NCBI GenBank assembly: GCA_023412475.1
Contig: JAEYNR010000045.1
Span: 1 to 37,297, forward strand
DNA from: Fibrobacterota bacterium
GTDB taxonomy: Bacteria; Fibrobacterota; Chitinivibrionia; Chitinivibrionales; Chitinispirillaceae
Direction: 5' to 3'
DNA: 37,297 bases
This document shows, one piece after another, positions 19,601 to 27,909 of the stretch; the first letter of the stretch is position 1; every line of letters starts with the position of its first letter. The position numbers and the translations under genes are program-made. Below the pieces are notes generated by a model. It made no database searches and was not told where the DNA came from. It worked only from the letters and a program-made list of their open reading frames with translations.

Positions 19601-22600
19601 CTCAATTGATTGAAGAGATCAAGAAACTCAAACCGGTCAGTCCCAATGGAGATAGTCGTAAAGCTTTACGCAGAAGCGAATTGGAATCAGGATTACAGTT
19701 ATCCAGAGCACAGCTTCGGTTGTGGTTTCTTTGCAAGCTGCAGAAAACTCCGGCATACAACTTGGCTACCGAATTTGAGATTACGGGTCCTTTAAATAAG
19801 GAGTATGTATTACGTGCTTTGGATTCGGTGGTAGAGCGCCACGATGTTTTTCGCACTACCATAGAGGAATCAGAGAACGGTCCGTCGATTCGAATTCATA
19901 AAAGACTAAACTTTAAATTTGACTGGCTGGATTTTTCCAATGATGATTGTTCAGAGCAAATCTGGACTAATGAAATTCGCAGCCGTTCTTTAAAAGCTTA
20001 CAACCTGAGTTGCGGTCCTCTGCTTCGAATAGTACTTATCAGACTTAAACCAGATCATCATATAATGTCGGTGATGACTCACCATATTATTTCAGACGGA
20101 TGGTCCATGGGAGTTTTTTTGAGAGATTTTTCTCACTTTTACAGTTGCTTATTAAAGGCAACTCAACCCTCTCTTCCGCAGCTTCCGTTCCGTTTTGCCG
20201 ATTATACCAATTGGCAAAATAAAAACCCGGAAGATATAAATGATGAAGCAGTTGCTTTCTGGCGGAAGCTGTTGGCTGCTCCTTTACCGGTTCTTGAGCT
20301 TCCATTCTTTAAGGCCCGTCCTTCAGTTCCAACCTTTGAGGGATCGGCAGTTTCCTTTTCGATGGATCATTCAACCAGCTCCAGATTAAGTTCACTGGCC
20401 AAAGATGAGCAAACGACTCTTTTTACCCTGCTATTAGGCATATATTACATCCTTTTATATAAATATTCCTATCAGCAGGATATAATCATCGGGTCTCCTG
20501 TAGCAAATCGCAACAGTAGCGAAGTGGAGAATCATATTGGTTTTTTTCTGAACATGGTACCATTTCGGATCAACTATAGCGGGGAAACCAGCTTTAAGCG
20601 GCTTCTGGAGCAGCTCAAAGAGATCACCAGGGATGTCTTTGCTCATCAGAGTATTTCTTTCGATCGTCTGGTGGAGATCATCAATCCGCAGAGGGATTTA
20701 AACCATCACCCCATTTTTCAGGTAATGTTTGCATACCAGAATTTTCCAATGGAATCTGCCAGGATAGAAGATATAAAAATCAAACCCTTTCTAATTGACC
20801 GTGGGGCTTCAGAATACGATATATCGCTTTATATGTGGATGGAAGAGGGGATTTTAAAAGGCTCTTTTGAATACAGTACAGATCTTTTTGAGAAACGGTT
20901 CGTTGAGAACATGGCATCTCACTTTGTCAATGTGGCAAAATGTATTCTGGAAAATAAAGAGATTAAAATTAATGAAGTTTCTGTACTTTCTCCTCAACAG
21001 ATACAACAAATAGTTTATACCTGGAATAAAACCGATACAAGCTATCCTCACGACAAGTGTATTCATGATTTGTTTAGAAAAGTGAGTTTTAAATCTCCTT
21101 CAGCTTCTGCTGTTATCTCCGAGAAAAGGAGATACACTTACGCAGAACTGGATGATGCATCGGAACAGATCGCTTATTATCTGATTAATACCGGCATTAA
21201 AGTTGGTGAAGCAGTTGGTGTGTTTATGAACAGATCATTTAATACTATAGCTGTACTATTAGGCATTTTAAAATCCGGTGCTGCCTATGTTCCTCTTGAT
21301 CCACATCTGCCAGAAGAGCGGCTGGCCTATATGATTGAAAATTCCAATTCTAGTCTCATACTGACAGAACATAATTTAAAGGAGAGAATTCCTCCTTCCT
21401 CTGAGAAACTGATTACCGTTTGCATTGATAGCGACATTGATTTAAGTCAGTCAGCAAATAATCAATTAAACGCGCATGTTTTTTCACCTGATACGACAGC
21501 CTACGTTATTTACACTTCTGGTTCAACCGGGAAGCCAAAAGGGGTGCGCATTTCGCATCGTTCAGTGGTAAATTTTTTAAAGAGCATGCAGCAAAAACCA
21601 GGTATTCAATCATCAGATGTCATGCTGGCTTCTACAACCATTTCTTTTGACATTTCCGTTTTAGAAATCTTTTTACCGCTAATCAGTGGGACTGCAACCG
21701 CAATTATCGGGCAGGACCTTACTGGTGAGCCATTAAAACTGATCGCAATCATCGATGAAATTCAGCCGACTATCATTCAGGGCACTCCCGCCATGTGGCG
21801 AATGTTATTAAGTGCCGGCTGGAAGGGTTCTGATAAGCTTAAAGCACTTTGTGGTGGTGAGGCATTGACTGTGGATTTATGCAGAGATCTTTTGCCTCAG
21901 GTTAAAGAGTTGTGGAACATGTACGGTCCTACAGAAACTACAGTATGGTCTACCTTGTGCAAGATCACTGAACCCGATGCCCCTATAACTGTTGGAAAAC
22001 CAATAAACAATAATAAGGCTTACATTCTTGACAGCAATTTCAAGCCGGTTCCACCTGGGGTTAAAGGTGTTTTGTATATCGGAGGGATTGGTCTGGCAGA
22101 GGGTTATCACCGGCTTGAGGAGCTTACCAGTCAAAAATTCTTAAAGGATCCTTTTGGACCAGGTCGTATTTATGATACTGGAGATAATGCCCGTTTCCGA
22201 TTCGATGGAAATATTGAGCATCTTGGAAGATCGGATTATCAAATCAAACTCAGAGGGCACAGGATCGAGTTAGGTGAAATTGAAAACACTGTTCTTTCCA
22301 ATCCTATCATAAATCAATGTGTCGCAGCCTGCAAGGAATTCGGTCCTGGTGATGTAAGGTTGGTCTTGTATTACACAGTTAAGGTAGAGTCCACCATTAC
22401 AACTGCTGAGCTTCGTCTGTTTCTAAAATCCTTTCTTCCTGATTATATGATACCTCAGCATTTTTTTGAACTGCAGTCTTTGCCCCTATCTCCTTCCGGG
22501 AAAATCGATCGTAAAGCATTACCTGCTCATTCATCAAGCATAGTAATCGAATCCATTAATCATCTGGAACCAAGTACAGACGAAGAACAATACCTTGCCA

Positions 22601-22872
22601 GAATCTGGAAACAGGTGCTTGGAATAAACCAGATCACTTTGAGTGATAATTTTTTTGAGCTGGGCGGGCACTCTCTTTTATCTATAAGGGTGATTAATCA
22701 GATTAAAAACGAGATCGGCTTTGAAATTCATCCTCGTTCATTGATGTTAAACACTCTTGAGCAGATTGCTTCCACTATTACTTTGGGAAAGAGTAATCAA
22801 TCTGAAATCAGTTCCGACAAGGGTTTTTCATTTGTTAAATCACTCTCAAAACTCTTCAAAGTCAGGGTGTAA
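16618..22872 (+). CDS. Hybrid PKS-NRPS: KS-AT-ACP-C-A(Gly)-PCP
   Basis: 2084 residues from a TTG start supported by AAGAAGGAA eight to ten bases upstream. The KS has its active Cys185 (QTACSSS) and His321 and His361. The AT has Ser628 in GHSIGEY and HAFH at 724-727, the malonyl-CoA signature. ACP1 Ser965 (GGDS). The C domain has HHIISDG at 1155-1161. The A domain has YTSGSTGKPKG (1632), YGPTETTVW and YDTGD. Aligned by eye to GrsA, the pocket is D1678 I1679 L1682 Q1721 C1745 G1747 M1768 V1776 W1777 K1962, close to the glycine code DILQLGLIWK. PCP2 Ser2019 (LGGHS). No KR, DH, ER, epimerase or thioesterase is present, so the malonate unit should stay a beta-keto group before glycine is added. 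Release must come from another protein or from cyclisation. Confidence 0.95.
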   Translation: MESTNIPVGNSFDGIAIIGMSARFPKADNINLFWNNLVNGIDCVENFSIDSLRAAGIADAVLNDSKFVPRGARITDAEMFDASFFGYSPREASLMDPQHRIFLECGWGAIEDSGYDVSRLDCSVGVFASCGMNHYLIQNILSNPSFAANSNEIQLILGNDKDFLTTRLSYKLNLRGPSYDIQTACSSSLVAVHVACQNLLTYQCDMALAGGVFLQIPWWNGYLLTDGDIRSTDGICRPFDKDANGTVFGEGAGVVVLKRLQEALKDHDHIYAVIRGSAVNNDGAAKAGFTAPAIEGQSEVIVQALQSAGITASEVSYIETHGTGTQIGDPIEIAALSRAFKHFTNKTNFCALGAVKASIGHLDAAAGVAGLIKTSLALYHKKIPSTNNYKVPNPLLNLEQTPFFINDKLRNWEVKQSGKRYAGVNSLGVGGTNVHIVLEQPPQYENSASCRTVHFLPVSAKSSSSLKMAFDNLSSFLNRDQSISLADTAMTLQQGRQQFPCRSFFIYDSCDNKHSIFNNESEPVELQRRSESQKIVFMFSGQGSQYFKMGADLYSTESSFREAFNQCSEIAAKHIHFNLCDLLYYSSQDSDCLKQTGITQPLLFSFEYALVKMWQNYGVTPQAMIGHSIGEYVAACESGVFSLEDALLVVCERGRNMQQQPSGAMLSVKLSPAELSSYLDPGTEISVINAPSMCVVSGTHEHLEKLSRKFSNHDISYRRINTSHAFHSYLMQGAVNSFNSFVNKVTFSKPLLPFISNVSGNYFNDSDLSDKSYWGRHLRETVRFQDGISRLLDDGYRIFLEIGPGNSLVSFVCSCFASWKAVHQNHNENILALSSVRSFHQTQNDSVYFLNSLGRLWIHGIDIEFSSFYRGESRCRVSLPCYPFEKKKCWINPISKVDVSIGIDVNPRKADSFSVKSSGKIKVVSKSNRSESVDLSEVIGSIWKDLLGLNFIEPQKSFFESGGDSIWASQLLSRIRDKLNIEVPLSTLYKSPSLSQLIEEIKKLKPVSPNGDSRKALRRSELESGLQLSRAQLRLWFLCKLQKTPAYNLATEFEITGPLNKEYVLRALDSVVERHDVFRTTIEESENGPSIRIHKRLNFKFDWLDFSNDDCSEQIWTNEIRSRSLKAYNLSCGPLLRIVLIRLKPDHHIMSVMTHHIISDGWSMGVFLRDFSHFYSCLLKATQPSLPQLPFRFADYTNWQNKNPEDINDEAVAFWRKLLAAPLPVLELPFFKARPSVPTFEGSAVSFSMDHSTSSRLSSLAKDEQTTLFTLLLGIYYILLYKYSYQQDIIIGSPVANRNSSEVENHIGFFLNMVPFRINYSGETSFKRLLEQLKEITRDVFAHQSISFDRLVEIINPQRDLNHHPIFQVMFAYQNFPMESARIEDIKIKPFLIDRGASEYDISLYMWMEEGILKGSFEYSTDLFEKRFVENMASHFVNVAKCILENKEIKINEVSVLSPQQIQQIVYTWNKTDTSYPHDKCIHDLFRKVSFKSPSASAVISEKRRYTYAELDDASEQIAYYLINTGIKVGEAVGVFMNRSFNTIAVLLGILKSGAAYVPLDPHLPEERLAYMIENSNSSLILTEHNLKERIPPSSEKLITVCIDSDIDLSQSANNQLNAHVFSPDTTAYVIYTSGSTGKPKGVRISHRSVVNFLKSMQQKPGIQSSDVMLASTTISFDISVLEIFLPLISGTATAIIGQDLTGEPLKLIAIIDEIQPTIIQGTPAMWRMLLSAGWKGSDKLKALCGGEALTVDLCRDLLPQVKELWNMYGPTETTVWSTLCKITEPDAPITVGKPINNNKAYILDSNFKPVPPGVKGVLYIGGIGLAEGYHRLEELTSQKFLKDPFGPGRIYDTGDNARFRFDGNIEHLGRSDYQIKLRGHRIELGEIENTVLSNPIINQCVAACKEFGPGDVRLVLYYTVKVESTITTAELRLFLKSFLPDYMIPQHFFELQSLPLSPSGKIDRKALPAHSSSIVIESINHLEPSTDEEQYLARIWKQVLGINQITLSDNFFELGGHSLLSIRVINQIKNEIGFEIHPRSLMLNTLEQIASTITLGKSNQSEISSDKGFSFVKSLSKLFKVRV

Positions 22873-22903
22873 TTACTATGTTGGGGATACAGAGGGCGAA
22901 AAG

Positions 22904-23674
22904 GTGAAATCTCTGCAATTTGGTTATGGTACTCAAAAACTGTATGGTGTATACCACCCTCCTTTGTCTGTAAATCAGAATCAGAAGAGTATTCTTATCT
23001 GCTCTTCCATCGGGCCAGAATTTATACAGACTTATCGTTTGCTTCGTAATTTAGGTGAACAGTTGGCAAACAGAGGGCATCATGTGTTTCGCTTTGACTG
23101 GTATGGATGGGGGGATTCCTGGGGGGAGAGTTCAGATATCAGCATTGGTCATTGGGTAACAGATGCAAGATCAGCGGCTGAAGAGTTGATTAATCTGTCT
23201 GGGAACCAGACATTTTCGATAATCGGTTTAAGATTTGGTGCTACCATTGCCTGGTGTTCTTTTAATGATTCAACAGATTTGTCTTCTTTTATTCTCTGGG
23301 ATCCGGTAATCTCAGGATCAAAATGGGTAAGTCAGATGCAGGCTCTTCATTCAGAATACCTGCTTAAATCTCCTGAATACAGTCGGTTTTCATCAGATGA
23401 AGAGATTCTTGGTTATCATTTACCAATCTCGGTTAGAAACGAGATCTGTTCTTTGAACATCTCTGTTTTAAAACCATTCGCGTGTAAAAAAATTCGCCTT
23501 CTTCATTCAGGAGACTCACAAGAATATAAAGATTTATGCAAGTCAGCTAATTTCTCTATAACGATAGAACATCTAGCTATGAAAGAAGTCTGGATAAGTT
23601 CACTATTATCTAATCACATAGTAATGTCGCATCCGGCAATAAAGCCTATTGTCGGATATTTTGATCAGGAATAA
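22904..23674 (+). CDS. Alpha/beta hydrolase-like protein, XrtA-associated hydrolase 2 type, nucleophile elbow without serine
   Basis: 256 residues from the GTG at 22904, chosen because GAGGG lies seven bases upstream and the start falls 31 bp after the megasynthase stop; longer versions would overlap that gene by over 100 bp. The fold signs are RFDWYGWGDSWGE near residue 60 and the elbow-like IIGLRFGATIAW near 105. In ordinary hydrolases the elbow is GxSxG; here the serine position is occupied by Phe. The same GLRxGA pattern is known from the hydrolase 2 family linked to exosortase A (PEP-CTERM) loci. It may have lost hydrolysis or may bind acyl-carrier partners. It is followed three bases later by a second hydrolase, in the same transcription unit as the PKS-NRPS. 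Confidence 0.75.
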   Translation: MKSLQFGYGTQKLYGVYHPPLSVNQNQKSILICSSIGPEFIQTYRLLRNLGEQLANRGHHVFRFDWYGWGDSWGESSDISIGHWVTDARSAAEELINLSGNQTFSIIGLRFGATIAWCSFNDSTDLSSFILWDPVISGSKWVSQMQALHSEYLLKSPEYSRFSSDEEILGYHLPISVRNEICSLNISVLKPFACKKIRLLHSGDSQEYKDLCKSANFSITIEHLAMKEVWISSLLSNHIVMSHPAIKPIVGYFDQE

Positions 23675-23677
23675 GTA

Positions 23678-24514
23678 ATGATAGAACGGGTATTTAATTT
23701 TGGGACCAATAACGAGCTTAGTGGTATACTGACTATTGCTGAATCGGAACAACAAAAGAGGGGTGCACCTTCGATTCTTTTCCTCAATGCTGGTTTTCTT
23801 CATAAGACCGGATTCAATAGGTTTAACACCGAACTGGCCAGGCAACTTTCTGTTTGCGGGTACAGCAGCTTACGTTTTGATCTTCATGGGCTAGGTGACA
23901 GTGCCGCCTGCCCGCCTTCAATTGAGTATGAGAAACAGGTGATTGTAGATATTCAGCAAGCTATCGATGAGGTTACTGCAAGGAGTGGCACTCAAAATTG
24001 CATTATGATAGGACTTTGCTCTGGTGCGGATTTTGCGCATGTGGTCGCTATGATAGACAGAAGAATAAGTGGAGTTGTTCTTCTGGATGGTTATGCCTAT
24101 CGTACTTTTGGATATTACATTAGAGATTACGGCCCTGGGATTATCAATCCTTACCGCTCGATCCGTTTTGTGGTTAACAGGACCTGGAAACGTTTTTTTT
24201 CTGCTCCCTGGCAAAGGAGTGTAATTCGGGTTAATGATGTTTACACCAGATCGTTTCCGCCTAAAAAACAGATTATAAAGGAATTACAGGAATTGATTGA
24301 TCGTGGGGTTAAACTTTTCTTCATCTATTCTGGTGGGATTCCACTGTATTATAATTACGCTGATCAGTTTTTTGATATGTTTCGTTCTGTTAAATTCAAG
24401 GGAATGGTTTTTCACCGTTATTTTAAAGAGGCGGATCACACTTATACTATTGTAAGTGTGCGCCAGAAATTGAAAAGTGCTATCAGAGAGTGGATAAGTT
24501 ATACTTTCCCCTGA
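23678..24514 (+). CDS. Alpha/beta hydrolase, XrtA-associated hydrolase 1 type; candidate release enzyme
   Basis: 278 residues; AGGA lies eight bases before the ATG, inside the end of the previous gene. The features are LRFDLHGLGDS (about residue 65), the nucleophile elbow GLCSGADFAH (about 112, Ser present) and a late histidine in EADHTYTI (about 253). It is therefore a catalytically complete alpha/beta hydrolase. Its tandem pairing with a serine-less partner resembles the hydrolase 1/hydrolase 2 pairs of exosortase A loci, though no exosortase is in the window. Since the megasynthase has no thioesterase, this is the best candidate for release or editing of the product (inference from position). 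It is the last gene of the plus-strand cluster. Confidence 0.8.
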   Translation: MIERVFNFGTNNELSGILTIAESEQQKRGAPSILFLNAGFLHKTGFNRFNTELARQLSVCGYSSLRFDLHGLGDSAACPPSIEYEKQVIVDIQQAIDEVTARSGTQNCIMIGLCSGADFAHVVAMIDRRISGVVLLDGYAYRTFGYYIRDYGPGIINPYRSIRFVVNRTWKRFFSAPWQRSVIRVNDVYTRSFPPKKQIIKELQELIDRGVKLFFIYSGGIPLYYNYADQFFDMFRSVKFKGMVFHRYFKEADHTYTIVSVRQKLKSAIREWISYTFP

Positions 24515-24770
24515 TGGTTTCCGGGCTTGATTCCACCTACTTTTATGCGACCAAAATTCCTATATTTAATCTGGAGTCTGATGTGAGGGGTATTTAGTTT
24601 CAGAACTCCTGATCTGCAGTGAGGGGAGCGCCAGCTTTTGTGTGTGGACCAGAGGATCGGGATGATTGATTTTAAACCATTAGGAGTTGGTGATGAATTC
24701 CCGCTGAAAAGTGCGTTGTATAAAGATGACCGGCTGAGTGTCGTCTCTACAGGAAAATGCAGGAAAAGAT

Positions 24771-25490
24771 CTATTTCTTCTTACGAAGAACCCCGAAAAG
24801 ATATCCTACATGCCGATATCCTTCATAACGGTAAAAAGTATCGATTTCCCTGGAAAATGCCAACTTTATCCGCTTATCAGCAAAAAAACCCTCTTTATCT
24901 TCAAGACGCCTGGCAATGTGGGCATAATAATTATCCCAGCCGCTGGGGGGAACCAAAGCAAGAAAATGAGTCTCCATATCCGCTTCAGAAATCAATTTCC
25001 TGTAAGATTGTTCCGTTTCGTATTTATAAATATCATGTTCAAATATTTTTTTTAACTCTTCTGGTACCCGATCGGATAAAAATATCAGGTCTGAGAAAGC
25101 AAACCAACCCCGTGGACATAACCAGCAGGAGGCTATCTGCAACCCTTTTGGACGGGACAAATAAGAGAGAATGCCGCCCTCTGCCAGCACCAGTTCATAA
25201 GGATTTTTGCTAAAATCAGCCTTCATAAGATCGACCATCTGAAAATCTATCAGATGACTCACATTGCGTTTTACCGCTAGCTTCCTGGCATATTCGATAT
25301 TTTCCTGGCTATAATCACAGGCAGTTATTTTACTGCGAAACTCCGAAGCCAGATTGCAGGAACCCTCACCATAACCACACCCCATATCCAGAACTCTGCT
25401 TGAGGGATTTATCCCGGCAAACCTGGCTGCAGCAAAGGAAAACTCTTTGCCGGCTGGAGAAGTGTAATAAGCGATCTGTTGTTTAATCAT
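24771..25490 (-). CDS. Class I SAM-dependent methyltransferase
   Basis: 239 residues. The SAM-binding motif VLDMGCGYGEGSCNLA lies at about 33-48, the acidic post-strand-2 residue is in ITACDYSQENIEYA, and motif III-like FQMVDLMKADF follows. It resembles the UbiE/Coq5-like small-molecule methyltransferases; the substrate cannot be told from sequence. It starts 17 bp after the MraY-like gene on the same strand (AAGAAAAG before the ATG), so the two are an operon and it may modify a lipid-linked intermediate. It ends converging on the biosynthetic cluster (256 bp between stops), so a tailoring role in that pathway is also possible but would need separate transcription. Confidence 0.82.
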   Translation of the reverse strand: MIKQQIAYYTSPAGKEFSFAAARFAGINPSSRVLDMGCGYGEGSCNLASEFRSKITACDYSQENIEYARKLAVKRNVSHLIDFQMVDLMKADFSKNPYELVLAEGGILSYLSRPKGLQIASCWLCPRGWFAFSDLIFLSDRVPEELKKIFEHDIYKYETEQSYRKLISEADMETHFLALVPPSGWDNYYAHIARRLEDKEGFFADKRIKLAFSREIDTFYRYEGYRHVGYLFGVLRKKK

Positions 25491-25507
25491 GACTTTTCTT
25501 CGTTATC

Positions 25508-26644
25508 TTACCTGACTTTCAGAAATAACACAAGACCCAAAACCAGCATTATAATAGAAAGTATGTGAAATCTCCACATAATTTTGGATTTTATATGAAA
25601 TTCACTGGTATAATTACCACTGTTTCGCATCTTTATCTGAAAATGATGGTGAATTGGTGCCATAAGGAAAAACCTCTTTCGAGTCATCTTAAAATAACCA
25701 ATCTGAATAATCACCGAAACAAATTCCAAAAGAAATATAAAGCACACAATGGGGAGAAAAAATCCGGCCTTTGTGAACACAAACAAAATTCCGATGAGAC
25801 CACCCAACCCCACCGCCCCTGAATCACCCATTATGATGGTAGATGGAGGTGAATTAAACCAAAGATAAGCTAATAATGTTCCAATCACTGCCCCAATAAG
25901 AGGAAGCAGCTCCTGCAATCCTGCGATATGAGGAATTAAAAGATAGTTACTCCAGGTGCTATTGCTGGAAATAAATGAGATTACCCCTACAAATAGTAGG
26001 CTGGTAATTGATGGTACTGCTGCAAGAGTATCAAAGCCATCGGTGAAATTGACACCGTTTGCCAGTATTGCAATAGTCATTGTCATAAACGGAATAAAAA
26101 GCCAGAAAGGCAGATAAGGAAATTTTTTAGCAATACTGAAAAAAGGGATATTTATGGTTCCATTCAAATTCGGTATATAATAATAGGCTGCAACAGCAAC
26201 TGCCAGCGAAATCAGTAGATATAACGTAAGCCGCAATCCAGCAGATATACCATCCGCTTTATACTGATAATCCTGCTTGGAAATCTCTCCTCTGGCGATT
26301 CGCCTTTTATTTGCCACTTTGGCAATATCATCAACAGCACCAATTATTCCAAAGAATATATAGATAATAAGTGCAGAAATAACATAAGAATTAAATCTTA
26401 CTGTGATTACAGTAGTAATAGCCACAATAATCAGAAACAGTATCCCTGCAGGCATTACGGGCTCTGAATCGTTTCCATTTGACTTAAATTCCGAGCTCAT
26501 CCTTAAACGGCGTAAAAATTTAATATACAAAGGAAAAAAAGACAGCGCCAGCACGAAAGCAATAACTGTAGCCATACCGGTGCTGAATAATCTGCTGTTA
26601 AGCAGAAAGATTTGTGTTTTTTGGAAAAGAAGTTCTAAGAGCAT
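25508..26644 (-). CDS. MraY-like membrane phosphoglycosyltransferase (divergent)
   Basis: 378 residues with about ten hydrophobic segments. The signature motifs of the MraY/WecA family are present: the catalytic-site pair DD at 105-106 (GAVDD), NFTDGFDTLA at 199-208, GDSGAVGLGG at 273-282 and the MraY-specific MAPIHHHFQ at 328-336. MraY transfers phospho-MurNAc-pentapeptide to undecaprenyl phosphate, giving lipid I. This copy differs from usual MraY in the N-terminal loop (PVMPAG in place of PTMGG) and lies outside any mur/fts cluster, next to a methyltransferase. It may be the only MraY of the genome moved out of its operon, or a paralogue using another UDP-sugar. No good Shine-Dalgarno is seen before the ATG. 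Confidence 0.85.
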   Translation of the reverse strand: MLLELLFQKTQIFLLNSRLFSTGMATVIAFVLALSFFPLYIKFLRRLRMSSEFKSNGNDSEPVMPAGILFLIIVAITTVITVRFNSYVISALIIYIFFGIIGAVDDIAKVANKRRIARGEISKQDYQYKADGISAGLRLTLYLLISLAVAVAAYYYIPNLNGTINIPFFSIAKKFPYLPFWLFIPFMTMTIAILANGVNFTDGFDTLAAVPSITSLLFVGVISFISSNSTWSNYLLIPHIAGLQELLPLIGAVIGTLLAYLWFNSPPSTIIMGDSGAVGLGGLIGILFVFTKAGFFLPIVCFIFLLEFVSVIIQIGYFKMTRKRFFLMAPIHHHFQIKMRNSGNYTSEFHIKSKIMWRFHILSIIMLVLGLVLFLKVR

Positions 26645-27040
26645 TTAAAATTGGCCGATTCTGCAGTTGAGATTATTATCGATTAAAAAGTGTCACCACT
26701 GAACCTATTCTTTGGGCAAATAGCGAAAACAACTGCTTCAAGTCACCAGACCTCGCATCGCCTGATTGTTACTTCCATTCACTCATTCAACATTGCTGAG
26801 TGTGGGCTGCATCGACTTTGCTGGCAGACAGGAGCTTATCCTCATGGTGTCTCTAATTAAGAACAGTTTCTGCACTGGCACTATTAACCAATACATGATT
26901 TCTAATTTCTAGTAAAAATATCTTCTGAGTACCATTAAACAAAAGCTGTCCCTGAAGAAATTATGCAAATATCTGAAACATATTTCACTAAAAAAAACTA
27001 TTTTCCTCTCTCAACCATTATCGCTGGAGGTAGAAAAGTA
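26645..27040. other. 396-bp divergent region between the mraY-like gene and folD
   Basis: The region must hold promoters for both directions. An in-frame upstream start for folD exists at 26963, but the strong GGAGG at 27026-27030 points to the ATG at 27041. No tRNA, small RNA or repeat is recognised. Confidence 0.4.
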
Positions 27041-27883
27041 ATGTCAAACGCTCTGATCCTTGACGGGAAAAATCTGGCCAGATCTACAGAACTCTCTCTT
27101 AAAGAGCGGGTAAATGCTTTCAATTTAAGAACTGGTAAAACACCGCTACTGGCCACCATCCTTGTAGGATCAGATCCGGCTTCCGCTACCTATGTTAAGA
27201 TGAAAGGTAATGCCTGTGCAAGAGTCGGAATGCTTTCCCGAAAAATCGAACTACCAGATACAACCACCACCGAAGAGCTGCTTTTTCAAATTCAAAAACT
27301 CAATGATGATCCCGAGGTCAACGGCATCCTCCTCCAGCATCCTGCACCAAAGCATATAAATGAACGTTTGGCCTTTGATGCCATCGCTCTTGGCAAAGAT
27401 GTTGATGGTGTTACCTGTCTGGGTTTTGGCAGAATGGCTATGGGTGAGCAGGCTTATGGAAGCGCTACTCCTGCAGGAATAATGAAAATTCTGGACCATT
27501 ACAAAATCAGCCTTGAAGGTAAACATGCAGTAGTTGTAGGCAGAAGCCCGATTTTAGGAAAACCGATGGCTCTGATGTTACTGAACAGAAATGCCACTGT
27601 TACAATTTGTCATTCCAGAACAAAGGACCTTCCCTCACTCATAAAGCAGGCTGATATTCTGGTTGGTGCGGTAGGTAAACCCAAATTCATTCAGGGTAGC
27701 TGGATAAAACAGGGTGCGGTAATCATTGATGCCGGTTATCATCCGGGCAATGTTGGAGACATTGATCTTGAAACGGCAATTCCACATTGCAGCGCTTACA
27801 CGCCAGTTCCAGGAGGAGTGGGCCCTATGACTATATCTACTTTGATCAGCCAAACAATGGAATCAGCAGAAAAAAGTATCTAA
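27041..27883 (+). CDS. folD: Bifunctional methylenetetrahydrofolate dehydrogenase / methenyltetrahydrofolate cyclohydrolase
   Basis: 280 residues from the ATG at 27041 (GGAGGT upstream), the usual FolD length. It interconverts 5,10-methylene-, methenyl- and 10-formyl-THF with NADP in the cytoplasm, feeding purine and formyl-methionine synthesis. Visible family motifs are the active-site TYVKMK with Tyr and Lys four apart, GILLQHPAP, KDVDGVT, the Rossmann motif VVVGRSPILGKP and PVPGGVGPMT near the C-terminus. The segment usually PCTP reads SATPAGI. It stands alone between divergent and convergent neighbours. Confidence 0.96.
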   Translation: MSNALILDGKNLARSTELSLKERVNAFNLRTGKTPLLATILVGSDPASATYVKMKGNACARVGMLSRKIELPDTTTTEELLFQIQKLNDDPEVNGILLQHPAPKHINERLAFDAIALGKDVDGVTCLGFGRMAMGEQAYGSATPAGIMKILDHYKISLEGKHAVVVGRSPILGKPMALMLLNRNATVTICHSRTKDLPSLIKQADILVGAVGKPKFIQGSWIKQGAVIIDAGYHPGNVGDIDLETAIPHCSAYTPVPGGVGPMTISTLISQTMESAEKSI

Positions 27884-27909
27884 GAGAACCTAAGTGTTTC
27901 GGGTAAAAA

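Noticed and set aside
24638..25213. 191-residue plus-strand frame after the hydrolase genes
   Set aside because: Most of it is antisense to the methyltransferase. Only the first 30 codons (MIDFKPLGVGDEF) look coding-like, perhaps a remnant of a lost gene, but the evidence is too weak to call.
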